Shown here: one piece after another, positions 41,570 through 52,592 of the stretch
How positions within the stretch are numbered: the first letter of the stretch is position 1
Layout of the letters: each line of letters begins with the position of its first letter
Assembly (NCBI GenBank): GCA_030386875.1
Contig: CM059576.1
Coordinates: 63,239,581-63,303,580, forward strand
Source of the DNA: Morinoia aosen
Taxonomy: Eukaryota > Arthropoda > Malacostraca > Amphipoda > Talitridae
Length of the DNA stretch: 64,000 bases
Direction: 5' to 3'
Position numbers and translations under genes: made by a program
The notes under the pieces: generated by a model
Told to the model about the DNA's origin: nothing
Databases searched by the model: none
Seen by the model: only the letters and a program-made list of their open reading frames with translations

Positions 41570-42604
41570 ATGGCGGCGGCTGGGAAGGCTGCGGCGGTTG
41601 AGGCAACTGTGGCCGCTGAGAAGGCTGCGGCGGGTGGGGCTGGCGATCTGGGATCGTCAGTGCCACCGGAGGGAAGCACGCCGGGAGTGCTCGTGGATGT
41701 TAGCATGTTGGCTAACATCCTGACTTAGGCGCGTGGACCGATCCTTGATCGGCTAGCTAGGCAGCTGCCTAAGTTGACCCGCGATGGATCGGTCGATGCG
41801 CTGGAGTGTCTGGAGAATCTGGAGAGACTCTGCCAGCTGGAGCGCGTGGCGTCGACCGACGTCATTGAGTTTCTGCTTGACGGCAATGCCGTTCGGGTGT
41901 TTCACTCCATGACTGTCGGTGATGCTGCTCCGTGGCAGGTAGTTAGGTCTACGCTAGCCGCGCAATTCGCGTTGCCTTTGCATAAAGCTCATAGGTGGTA
42001 CACCGAGCGTCGGCTTGGAGCTTGCGAGTCAGTGGACGTCTACCTGGATGACTTGGCGCGTCTGGGTGGAAGAGTGGGACTGACCGTGGGAGATTTGATC
42101 TTTAGGCTCAAATTTTACGAAGGTCTCACCACTACTCCGTACGCGTGGGCAGTTGCGCGTGAGGACGCGTATACTACGCTGTTCGACGCTGTGGTATCGA
42201 AAGTGCGGGACAGAATGGCCGCACAGAAGGCTGTGGCCGGGCGAGGCCAGGGAGCCAAGCTCGGAGCAGACCTTGCTGCTTCTGGGAAGCAGGGCAGTGG
42301 TGGCAAGGGTGCTTGCTACCGCTGTGGCGGCGCGCACCGCGTGAGGGTGTACCCGCAGAAGCAAGGTACTGCGGCACCTGCTGGCAGGGGGGCCGCGAAG
42401 GCTCCCGCCAAAAGGAAGTCCGCATGCTTTGCGTGCGGAGAGATCTTGCATTTTTCTTGTGACTGTCCGACGGTAGCTGGGTCCACGGTTGGTGGGTCGG
42501 GTTTCTCTGCGGAGGACGCCAGTCGGGGCGACGCATCCTCCTCAATGGAAAGGAAACCGCGTAAGCCGAGCTTACCGGAGGTCTCCTCTCTCCGAGGGAG
42601 GTGA
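41570..42604 (+). pseudogene. LTR-X Gag with two zinc knuckles
   Basis: An ATG at 41570 is in frame with the main open stretch. It opens an Ala/Gly-rich N-terminus broken by a TAG at 41726-41728; the long open part runs from 41774. The capsid-like part (residues after DALECLENLERLCQLERVAS) includes FLDGNAVRVF-type sequence and YTERRLGACESVDVYLDDLA, resembling Ty3-type Gag capsids. Two knuckles follow: CYRCGGAHRVRVYPQ, where the last Cys appears replaced, and CFACGEILHFSCDC, which is complete. The protein ends at 42604, overlapping the protease frame. Confidence 0.7.
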
Positions 42605-43118
42605 CGGCGCTTCCTCGGAGAAAGGGACTTTGAACGGCACGAGTGTGTCGCTGAGGCGGGGCGATCAAGGATCGCTCGGAGCGACTGGTGTTACGACTAG
42701 GAGTCGTTTGCCAGTCGTTCGGGCCATTTTGAATGGACATTGTTCTTGGTGTCTGGTAGACTCCGGGAGCGAGCGCACGGTTGTTTGTCCGCGGGTGGTG
42801 GTGGGCCAACGCCTCCGAGCGGGGCGGCCGTTGCTAACGGCGGACGGCAGAACTTCCTGTGAGGGGAAGCACTGTCGTGTGGTAGTCGGGTTGCAGGGGC
42901 ATTGTTTCGGTGTCACTGCACTCGTCATGCCGGAGTTGGGGATTCTTGGCGTTGACTGTCTCCTAGGGAGTGATGTTATTGATCACATGGGGGCGTCACC
43001 GTCAGGAGAGGCTCTGACTCGAAGTATGCAGTCGACTGGGGGAGATCTTGGTCAGCTGGATGCTGTAGGGAGTCAAACAATGGATTCGACTGTGCCAAGC
43101 TGGGAGCCGGCCTGGTAG
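42489..43118 (+). pseudogene. LTR-X protease region
   Basis: In a frame different from Gag, overlapping its end by 116 bp. This could reflect programmed frameshifting or an indel. The aspartic protease signature is CLVDSGSERTVVCPR, preceded by VVRAILNGHCSW and followed by LGILGVDCLLGSDVIDHMG. The frame ends at 43118, 15 bp before the first ATG of the RT frame. It would process the LTR-X polyprotein. Confidence 0.7.
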
Positions 43119-43132
43119 CAGGGGCGGAGTCG

Positions 43133-44246
43133 GTGGAGTCGAGAGGTGCGCCAGCGCCGATCGAGATTGTCGACCCTGACTTTGTTGCTAGGTTCGCTGA
43201 CAGTCGGTGGACCGTCAGTTGGTGGTGGTCCGAGAAGCCGCCCGAGGGGTTGCAGACTCGGAGCGCAGAGTACGGATGTACTCGGGCGCCTCACGTGCGT
43301 GAGCGCTATGACGCGGAAAGTCAGAGTTGGATCTCGAAGGGTTGGTTGAGGCGGTGGCATGGCCCCATCCAGGGCGTCATTCCGTTGCTGGCCGTCGTGC
43401 AACCAGCGAAGGGCAAAGTCCGTCCGGTCTTGGATTATCGTGAGTTGATCGGCTTTGTCGAGTGTCATACTGGTGATTACATGGTCGCTGTGTGTGGCGA
43501 CAAGATTCGGAAATGGCGGCAGCTGCGGGGCGAGCTTAACGTCGTCGTCCTTAAGTCTGCGTACTTGCAGATCCACGTTTCCGAGGATCTGTGGCGTTAC
43601 CAGATCGTGAAGTTTAAGGGTGTGCCTTACGCTTTGACGCGATTAGGCTTCGGCCTCTCGTGTGCGCCTCGAATCATTACGGTGATTCTCGGCAAGGTTC
43701 TGTCGTTGAACGACCGAGTTCGTCAAGGGACAGACCACTATATCGATGATATAGTGGTTTGTGAGTCCGTTCTCAGTGCTCAGGAGCTCCGGGAGCATCT
43801 GGAGAGGTACGGACTTGTGACGAAGGAACCTGAGAGCCTGGATGGAGGCCGGTTATTGGGAATTTCTTTACGGAAAGATTCCAATGAACATCTTCGGATG
43901 TCGAGGGGGACTGCTCTCTCCGAGTTCGGTTCGGTGAATGCCGGCTTAACGAAGAGAGGGCTGTTTTCCTTGTGTGGTCGATTGGTCGGCCATTACCCCG
44001 TGGCGGGGTGGCTGCGTCGATGTTGCAGTTTCTTGAAACGGCTGGGATGCAGCGGCTCTTGGGACGACTCGGTTGACAGTTCTTTCAGCTTGTTGGCTGG
44101 GGAGCTGTTGGCGCGAACTCGTCGGGAGGACCCTGCTGGGGGCGTTTGGGGTGTCGATCCGCGTGGTACGGTTACCGTGTGGGCTGATGCCAGCTCCCTC
44201 GGAGTCGCATTGTTGAAGATGCGTCTTGGCTCCGAAAAGAGTCAGA
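43133..44246 (+). pseudogene. LTR-X reverse transcriptase and start of RNase H
   Basis: RT features: VQPAKGKVRPVLDYRELIGF, ELNVVVLKSAYLQIHVS (motif A region, with Lys-Ser where D-L is usual), YALTRLGFGLSCAPRIITV and the catalytic box HYIDDIVV. RLLGISLRKDSNEHLRM and the LCGRLVGHYPVAGWLR stretch follow. RNase H begins with VTVWADASSLGVALL, and the frame then reaches the BEL-2 insertion at 44247. The GFGL-type block and the LCGRLVGHYPV motif are unlike the gypsy-A and BEL enzymes in this window. The lineage is unknown to me. Confidence 0.75.
44242..44246 (+). other. Left target-site duplication of BEL-2 (TCAGA)
   Basis: TCAGA directly precedes the BEL-2 5' LTR and recurs at 52593-52597 directly after the 3' LTR. 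Confidence 0.9.
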
Positions 44247-45432
44247 TGTATAAAATACCCTATTAAAAATATAAATTCCATAAAAGTAAATAAGACTTGG
44301 GTGTCTGATTGCGTTCTGTCGATAGCATACTTGTCGCAACCTATTATGTCGATGCCAACGTGTAGTCGGCTCGCATTGTTTAATGGTCGTCAGACACCTC
44401 GCTAACCCAACCGTGCTCACACGGCTCAGCTCTTTTATACTATTCAGCCTGTCATCGCCACCATGACGTACAACCTCATCCGTGGAACCATGAAGTGCCA
44501 ACCAGGCATGTGTTGCTAGTTTCCCTAAGTGCCTCGCCGGCTGGGGGGGAGCGCTCGCTGGAGGGCGCTGGAGCCGGTCGTCGGCATCTCGCCATGTCTT
44601 CGGGAAGCTTTTCTCCGGCACCTGGGACGTCAACGCTCCGCTGCTCTACATGCGAGCCCAAGGGATGTATCGGACGCAGTGAGTGTGCTGTCGGTAGGGG
44701 CGCTTTCGTCAGACACCCTTGTCCGTAGGTCCAAGGAATTCTTCCTTGATAAACATCCCGTTTCTCGGTCCTAGTATCAAAAATTACCGCAGCCTAACTG
44801 ATTCTCTTGTACTTTAGCTTGCTCGTTATTAAACTTGTACTTGAGCTTGCTCGTTATCAAACTTGTACTTGAGCTTGCTCGTTATTAAACTTGTACTTGA
44901 GCTTGCTCGTTATTAAACTTGTACTTGAGCTTGCTCGTTATTAAACCTAAACTTGTACTCGAACTTGCTCGTTATTAAACCCTAAACTTGTACTTGAGCT
45001 TGCTCGTTATTAAACTTAAACTTGAATTTGAGCTTGCTCGGTAATTAAACTTAAACTTGAATTTGAGCTTGCTCGGTAATTAAACTTAAACTTGAGCTTG
45101 CTCGTTAAACTCTAACCTAAAAACTTAAAATTGAATTCTTTCTTACGCTCTCGTAATCTTCAGATGGCTGCTATTGTGGAGGCCGTATGTGGGCTGCCGC
45201 CGGAAGCGCCGCGCCCGGCGTGTTGCGTCTCAGAAAGCTAAATCCGCCGGCTCTTCTACGAACCCTAAATCTCCTAGCTTATAGCCAATCAGCAAACGTC
45301 ACTTAACTTCTTTGCTGTATTTGTTTATGTATTATCACCCGTAACAAATTACCTTCATTTTCATACGGGTTAAGGAATAAATTGAATAAATTAAAATGTT
45401 ATAATTTTTTTCCCCACCCGGTTTTTCCAATA
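44247..45432 (+). repeat. 5' LTR of BEL-2
   Basis: 1186 bp. It carries a 28-bp tandem array (about 44808-45110, ten units of the form TGTACTTGAGCTTGCTCGTT plus ATTAAACT). A TTTTATACTA stretch near 44435 could be a TATA-like element. It ends CCAATA, directly followed by the primer-binding site. Confidence 0.9.
44808..45110 (+). repeat. 28-bp tandem array in the BEL-2 5' LTR
   Basis: Ten degenerate units, of which the later ones carry a CCTAAACT or CTTAAACT extension and the last are of the GAATTTGAGCTTGCTCGG form. Confidence 0.85.
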
Positions 45433-45450
45433 TGGCGCCCAACGTGGGGC
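45433..45450 (+). promoter_or_regulatory. Primer-binding site of BEL-2 (tRNA-Lys type)
   Basis: TGGCGCCCAACGTGGGGC starts immediately after the LTR. This is the classic sequence complementary to the 3' end of tRNA-Lys (the tRNA-Lys1,2 type used by several retroviruses and retrotransposons). Confidence 0.85.
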
Positions 45451-45632
45451 CGAGTGGGGCTCGTGTTTGCGTCCGTCTCGTGAGCGCGCTTTCCCTGCGG
45501 TCCGGCGAGTCACTTCGTGTCCTGTACTTTATCGGCAGTGGGCGTTCGTGCGTTGGTGCGTATTCGTGTGCGGCTTCAGCTAACTTTGCGTGTTGTGGTA
45601 TGACGAGGTGTCTCATTTAAATATTAAACAAA

Positions 45633-47648
45633 ATGGATTTAAAATATTTGAAGCACAGTCGAAAATATGTGAGATCAGAAGTTACTAAAATTAATAACGA
45701 TGTTCTTGCTAATTCTAATGCATACTTTCTCAGCATAAAACGCCTGACTATCAAACGACTGCAAACCTTACAGGCGGAGCTTAAAGAGTCGAATAATTTG
45801 ATTAGTAGAGCTTTGTTTCAGGAAAAAGAGGCGGACGACTCTCTTTATCAGGAAGAGTACGACAATAAAGTAATGTCTGCATTAAGTATTCTCGAAGCTT
45901 CTACGGAAGAAAATACTTCCAGCCAAAATTTGTCGAGAGAGCAGAGCTTGACCAATAAACTAAAATTGCCTTCTGTTCCCTTACCAGAGTATTCTCATTC
46001 TCCAGGGGAGGACTTGACAAAGTTCTTTTTGAATTTTGAAAACGTTCTGGGTAAATATGCACTTTCCGGCTACGAGAAGTTCATTTTGCTTCAGCAGCAG
46101 CTGCGTGGTGCGCCTCTCACCCTGATCAAATCTCTGGAGATGGGTAAGCAGAACTATGAATCGGCTAAGGCCTTGCTGGTAAAAGCTTTTGCGTCTACTC
46201 TGACTAGACAATACGAAATTGTTAAGGACCTATCCGAAATGAAGCTAGGAGTATCAGACGATCCCTTTGAGTACATTGGGAAGATGAGACTTCTAGTAGA
46301 GTCCTTCGAGATTTTAAATATTGATGCTAAGACTGTGCTTCAATACTTCTTTTGGCAAGGCATGAACGATAAATTTCAAAGTCAATTTATACAAGTTACA
46401 AATAAAACTAAGCCTTCCCTTGAGGAATTAATGAGTAATATATTTGATGTTACAGAGAGGTATGTCAATGCCCAGAAAGGAAGTTCTGCCTCCAAAATTT
46501 CTTCTAAACAGGAAAGTTCTCGCGCTCTATTAGCGTCTCACGCTGTGAACATTCACAGCCCTGATCGGGTAGAGAGACCGAAATTTTGTTCATTGTGCGA
46601 TGACTCTTCTCATCCTACATTCAAATGCACTGTATTTCTTTCTCCTGAGCAGAAAAGGGAAAAATTGAAGTCCCTTAACGGGTGTATAAAGTGTGCCCGT
46701 CTTTCTCATAAGGCTGACAATTGCAGGTTTAGATTTAAAAGTAGGTGCTTTAATTGTTCTAAATTTCATCACGCATTCCTGTGTCCGGTGGTGAAGTCAC
46801 CTACGCTCCCTGCCTCCAGCTCTTTGAAAGGTAGCTTAAAATCTAATGGCGAGAACTTCAAACCTAGGAAAAAGTTAGAGCAGCCCGAGTCTTCTAGGGT
46901 ATTGTCTGGTTCTACTTGGATTGGGCAGGTGTCGATTTCGCTATCCAGTTCGTGTGGCAAAGATGCTATAATACCGACTTTCAGCTTAGAGCAGAAAGGT
47001 TATGTGGTGCGGGCAATGAGAGATAGTGGATGCCAACCTAATTTTATCACTGAACGGGCTGCGAAGGCTCTTGACCTTGAAACGATTAATCCCTCTTTGA
47101 ACATTACAGTTAATGGCTTCAATGCGAGCGAGAACTACAACACTCGATCAGTCAAGTATTCCCCGTTCGGCGAAGGCTGCTTGGAAGCAATTTGTGTTCC
47201 CGCGATTAAGACTGACATATCTTTGCCGGGGTTGAACAAAATAACAGATTCCTTCATCGCGAGAGGTTATGAGTTGGCTGATAAATTTCTGCTCGACAGG
47301 TCCGAACGCATTAATAATGTAGACTTCATATTGGGCAACGGCGACGGAGCGTTCTTGCCTCAAATTGACGAGACCTTCGGTAACCCTCCTTGTTCAATGT
47401 TTTCAAAGACCGCTGTTGGAGTGTTGCTGGGGGGAAGCGTAGAAAATTTAACCAAAAATTTACCTTACTTGCCAAGTGCAGGTCCTACTGGTATGGAGAT
47501 TTGGCACATCAAAATCTTGAGTTCGAAGTTGTCTGTCCAAAAGATATCGGAGATTCCTCCTTGTCTAAACTTTTACAAACTGTCCTATGTCAGCAGTCTA
47601 AACGAGTTTTTAACTATGATGAACGCCCGTATGAAGAAAATAGAGTAG
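45633..47648 (+). pseudogene. BEL-2 Gag and protease
   Basis: ATG at 45633, 183 bp after the primer-binding site, opens a 671-codon frame. The N-terminus is Lys/Leu-rich and helical. The DUF1759-type core includes FFLNFENVLGKYALSGYEKF and LLQQQLRGAPLTLIKSLEMG. Zinc clusters start near residue 316 (CSLCDDSSHPTFKC, CIKCARLSHKADNC, CFNCSKFHHAFLC). The protease has VRAMRDSGCQPNFIT (near residue 463), with DSG as in BEL-a, and a later DFILGNGDGAFLP. The frame leaves the element's protein near 47475; residues after that are out-of-frame. RT is encoded in the other frames downstream. Confidence 0.85.
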
Positions 47649-47980
47649 AAGATGAGGATGAAATTGTGCAGTACGTTCTAAATTCTACCAGTAAAGCGGA
47701 GGATGGCAGATTAGTTATGCCCTTAACTTGGAATTACAAAGTGTGCGATTTATTGGGCTCAAATTTTCATTTATCAAAGAAAGTACTTGCGAGTAACTTT
47801 CAAAAATTACAAAAAAGCCCAGAGAAATTAAAAATGTACGATCAGGTTTTTGCTGATCAAGTAAAAGAGGGCATTATTGAGCCTGTTGGCGACATAAATC
47901 TGTTCCTAAGCGAAAATCCTACTGCAAGTTTTCTACCTCATATGGGAATTTTCAAAATGAACCGGAGAGTACGAAGTGTC
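47475..47980 (+). pseudogene. BEL-2 protease-RT linker and RT N-terminus
   Basis: A 506-bp stretch in a third frame bridges Gag-protease and RT. It contains FEVVCPKDIGDSS, the acidic ERPYEENRVEDEDEIVQYVL and MPLTWNYKVCDLLGSNFHLS. It ends with VFADQVKEGIIEPV and SFLPHMGIFK, the entry to the RT fingers typical of BEL/Pao. Frame changes at both ends show it was part of one long polyprotein. Confidence 0.75.
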
Positions 47981-47982
47981 GC

Positions 47983-50900
47983 GTGGTTTATCTGTCGAAT
48001 CTTTGTGAACGGGACTTGAATAAGCCAAAAACAATTTCCCATAATCAGGCTATGCTGAGCGGCCCAAATGTGAACCAAAAAATTTCTACAGTTGTACTGC
48101 ACCTGAGATTTGATAAGCTGTTGCTAACGTTCGACCTGAAGAAGGCTTTTTTGAATATTGCACTAAATCCCATTGACCAAGTCCGTCTCTTGCTTCTTTG
48201 GTACAAAAATATTTCGAAGTCAGACTACAGACTGGTGGCATATAGGCATAAGAGACTGGCGTTCGGGCTAAGATGTTCCCCCTTTTTACTTATGATGGCG
48301 CTGCATATAATTCTTGTGCTAGATGCTCAGTTTGACGAGAGCGCATTGAGAGAACTTAAAAAACTTATTTTTGGCCTGTCCTATATGGACAATTTGGCGG
48401 TAACTGCAAACGATTCCTCTTCCCTGAAGTGGGCGTACGACAACTTGGCTAACATATTTCAGCCGTATCAGTTCGGTCTGCAACAGTTTGCTTCAAATGA
48501 TGCAGCTCTGCAGTCTGTAGTTGACCGGTCTGAGGATGTTGAAACTCCCGAAGAGGTTAAATTGCTTGGTCTTCGTTGGAATCGCGTACGCGATGAAATG
48601 TTCTGTTCACCTCCCAAGCTTGATTGTGCCGCCAATACCAAGCGTAAAGTGATCTCCTCTATTGCTAATAACTTTGACATCTTTCAATTTAACGGGCCCT
48701 TGTTGAATAGAGCGAGAATTTTTGCACACGAGCTCCAATGTGAAAAGGCATTAGGATGGGATGACAAATTATCCATCGATCAGCAGAGAGAGTGGCAGAA
48801 TATTTCTAAACAGGTCAATAAAATCCCGAACGTTCCGCTCAAGAGATTTGTTGGTAAGAGGGATTCAAAATTTGAGCTGATAGCTTTTACTGATGCCAGT
48901 ACTAAAATCTACGGAACAGTCCTCTATATAAAAAATGTCGAAACTTCCGAAGTTTCCTTTCTACTCGCGAAAAATAAGTTGGTGAACAAACAATTAGAAG
49001 GTAAATCTGTGCCCGCTCTCGAATTTCAAGCCCTATCTTTAGGTGTCGAGACACTGATGGACACATACTCAGAGCTCTGTGGCGAGCGTTGTGTTGCACC
49101 AATTAAGGTTGTGAAGCTTAGACTGTATTCAGACAGTATGGTGTCCTTGAATTGGCTGAATTCAGCTGTTCACAAACTGGATAAATTACAGAAACTCTCT
49201 GTTTTTGTTAAAAACCGTCTTAACTATATCTGCCGTGCATGCGAAAGTTTTCCTGTAACATTTTCTTTTATCGCAGGACATAGCAATCCTGCTGACTGCA
49301 TAACGCGGGCTCTCAGTTATAAGCAGCTTGTGCAGACCAACTACTGGGTCGGACCAGAATTTCTCAAAGGCCCAGACTCGCACAGCTCGGGAGACGTGAC
49401 CTTTACCGTTCCCTACCGTGCAGAGGCCTCCTTAGCAGTTAACGCAGCTTCGCATACCGCGCAGTCTTCTCCTCTAACGACGGTAGGACATTTTCCAATT
49501 GAAGAGAAAAGGTATTCTAGTTTTCAACGACTGGTAACTGTGACTAGATTTTGCCTCAAGTTTATAAACAATCTAAAGAGAGCAATAAAAGAAAAATTTC
49601 CGTTAAAATTTGTTGGGGTAAAGTGCTATTCAGATGATGAAAATCTTTACGATATTGCTAGTCGCAAGATTATTCTGAGCCACCAACAAAACTATTTCAA
49701 CGACTGTTTGGAATTTCTCCGCAGTGAAAGTAAGCGTTCTAGCGCATGTCCCAACCTCGTGTGCCAGCTTAATTTGTTCATTGATAATCACGGCATTCTA
49801 AGAGTTAGAAGCAAATTCGATCGGTGGCTGAAAGACTCCAATTGTGGGCATCCTATTCTCTTGTACAAAGACAGCCCCCTGGTGAAATCGATTGTCTTAG
49901 ACCTTCACGAAAAAATGGCACACGCTGGATGTTACACGATTCTCGCCGAATTTCGGAAACAATTTTACGTTTCTAGACATTTTTCTACGATCAAAAAAGT
50001 GCTGAAAGATTGCGTTCATTGTAGGCGTTTAAATGCCAGGCGTGTCAAGTTGAATCAGTCGGCCTATCGTAGTTATCGTGCTTGTCCTCCAGAAGTGCCT
50101 TTTAAATATGTATTTTTAGATTACTACGGCCCTTACACCGTTAAAATTAGGGATAGTAAAACAAAGGTTTGGGTTCTCTGTATCTCTTGCCTGTGGAGTC
50201 GTGCTATAAATTTACGACTGTGTTACGATTTATCTGTGTCAGAGTTCTTGCGCTCATTTCAGCTACATGTTTTTGAGCATGGCTTACCAGAACTGGTTCT
50301 ATCTGACCTTGGCTCACAAATTGTTTCTGCATCAAACATTGTGTCTGATCTCTTGAAAGATCCAAATACAGTTTTATTTCTGGAAAAATCGGGCTCTAAA
50401 GGCATTAAATTCGATCAATATTTCAAGGGTTGTAATGAACTGGGGTCTCTGGTGGAGTCCTGTGTCAAGCTAACAAAAAGATTGATCCACGGGGCCATTC
50501 GCAGGAATGTTTTGAAAATCGGGGATTTTGAGTTCATTTAGGCGCAAACGATTCTTCTCGTCAATAAACGCCCAGTCGCCTTTAAGGAAGCGTTGCGCGA
50601 CTCAAGTACCGAGACGCTCCCTGCTCCAATAACTCCGGAGCAGTTGGTCAAAGGTAGGGACATCGTGGCTTGCAGCATTTTACCAACTAGAGGTCCTGAA
50701 CACAAAGACCCAAATTGGGCTCCTGAGTTGTCCCCTTTGGACAAGATACGTGAAAACTTTGCGACCTTGAATCGCATAAGGTCTACACTCGTTGACGTAT
50801 ACCAAGGTGAATTTTTGGCAGAGCTGACGCGGCAAGCTACAGCAGTGAAGCAGAGATTTAAACCCGTAAAGCATAAAGAACTCGTGGCGGGTGACCTGGT

Positions 50901-51189
50901 ATTACTAGTGGAACCTAATCAAAAATTAACCAATTATTCGACTGGACGAGTTTTACAGACGAACCGTAATCATCTAGGTGAAGTTACAGGTGCACTCGTC
51001 ATGAAATCGAATAGAGAAAAGGTAAAACGACATGCTGGTTCTCTAATCCCGTTTTTAACTGCTGCGGAATTGATGACGGACGAGGTCCCTTTAACTCGGC
51101 CTCCCTCGCCAAAGAGGCGTCCTCAGCGACTAGCTGCTCGCAGGTGTCGCGTTCGAAACGCTGCGTTGGCTAAGGACGACGCCATTTAG
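47983..51189 (+). pseudogene. BEL-2 RT, RNase H and integrase
   Basis: One frame with a single internal TAG at 50539-50541. RT: LLTFDLKKAFLNIAL, HKRLAFGLRCSPFLLMMAL and catalytic box LSYMDNLAVTA (YMDN, not YMDD). RNase H: LIAFTDASTKIYGTVL, SVPALEFQALSLG, RLYSDSMVSLNWL, AGHSNPADCITRAL. Integrase zinc domain: LDLHEKMAHAGCYT with CVHCRRLNARR. Core: YVFLDYYGPY, LPELVLSDLGSQIV and ELGSLVESCVKL. After the TAG the same frame continues with LLVNKRPVAFKEAL and a C-terminal DUF5641-like part (ELVAGDLVLLVEPNQKL, then VKRHAGSLIPFL), ending 201 bp before the 3' LTR. The starting methionine is not native. Confidence 0.87.
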
Positions 51190-51390
51190 GATTACTTTGT
51201 TGCGTTGAACTTAAGCTTTACTTTTTGAGAAACCTTACGTTAAAGTTCAGCGCCTTGTAGAATTGGATTATTTCGTTGCGTTCTAATTGTTCGTTCTTCG
51301 TTAAAATTGAATTAGAAATCCTAAATAATGTATACTTAAATTAAGAATCCTTGCTTGAATTTTAGAAAAAATTCAATCCCTGCCCGGGAC

Positions 51391-52592
51391 TGTATAAAAT
51401 ACCATATTAAAAATCTAAATTCCATAGAAGTAAATAAGACTTGGGTGTCTGATTGCGTTCTGTCGATAGCATACTTGTCGCAACCTATTATGTCGATGCC
51501 AACGTGTAGTCGGCTCGCACTGTTTAATGGTCGTCAGACACCTCGCTAACCCAACCGTGCTCACACGGCTCAGCTCTTTTATACTATTCAGCCTGTCATC
51601 GCCACCATGACGTACAACCTCATCCGTGGAACCATGAAGTGCCAACCAGGCATGCGTTGCTAGTTTCCCTAAGTGCCTCGCCGGCTGGGGGGAGCGCTCG
51701 CTGGAGGGCGGTCGTCGGCATCTCGCCATTTCTTCGGGAAGCTTTTCTCCGGCACCTGGGACGTCAACGCTCCGCTGCTCTACATGCGAGCCCAAGGGAT
51801 GTATCGGACGCGGTGAGTGTGCTGTCGGTAGGGGCGCTTTCGTCAGACACCCTTGTCCGTAGGTCCAAGGAATTCTTCCTTGATAAACATCCCGTTTCTC
51901 GGTCCTAGTATCAAAAATTAACGCAGCCTAACTGATTCTCTTGTACTTTAGCTTGCTCGTTATTAAACTTGTACTTGAGCTTGCTCGTTATTAAACTTGT
52001 ACTTGAGCTTGCTCGTTATTAAACTTGTACTTGAGCTTGCTCGTTGTTAAACTTGTACTTGAGCTTGCTCGTTATTAAACTTGTACTTGAGCTTGCTCGT
52101 TATTAAACCTAAACTTGTACTCGAGCTTGCTCGTTATTAAACCTAAATTTGTACTTGAGCTTGCTCGTTATTAAACCTAAACTTGTACTTGAGCTTGCTC
52201 GTTCTTAAACTTAAACTTGAATTTGAGCTTGCTCGGTAATTAAACTTAAACTTGAGCTTGCTCGTTAAACTCTAACCTAAAAACTTAAAATTGAATTCTT
52301 TCTTACGCTCTCGTAATCTTCAGATGGCTGCTATTGTGGAGGCCGTATGTGGGCTGCCGCCGGAAGCGCCGCGCCCGGCGTGTTGCGTCTCAGAAAGCTA
52401 AATCCGCCGGCTCTTCTACGAACCCTAAATCTCCTAGCTTATAGCCAATCAGCAAACGTCACTTAACTTCTTTGCTGTATTTGTTTATGTATTATCACCC
52501 GTAACAAATTACCTTCATTTTCATACGGGTTAAGGAATAAATTGAATAAATTAAAATGTTATAATTTTTTTCCCCACTCGGTTTTTTCAATA
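51391..52592 (+). repeat. 3' LTR of BEL-2
   Basis: 1202 bp. The 28-bp array holds eleven units here (about 51945-52270) against ten in the 5' LTR. The region near 51700 lacks 9 bp present in the 5' LTR. It ends CAATA followed by TCAGA. Confidence 0.9.

Larger units (their letters stand above)
44247..52592 (+). mobile_element. BEL/Pao element BEL-2, full length with TSD TCAGA
   Basis: 8346 bp. LTRs at 44247-45432 and 51391-52592 both start TGTATAAAATACC and end CAATA. The primer-binding site matches tRNA-Lys. The interior encodes Gag, protease, RT, RNase H and integrase. It is inserted in the RNase H gene of LTR-X. By eye the LTRs differ at about ten positions outside a tandem array, one 9-bp gap and one array unit. 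The coding region has two frame changes (near 47475 and 47965) and an internal TAG (50539). Confidence 0.93.

Noticed and set aside
42029..42809. Long minus-strand open frames opposite LTR-X Gag
   Set aside because: High G+C reduces stop codons on the opposite strand; the plus strand has zinc knuckles and a clear Gag, the minus strand has no family features.
44529..44774. Open frames in the BEL-2 LTR
   Set aside because: The frames differ between the two LTRs because of indels, which argues against a conserved product.
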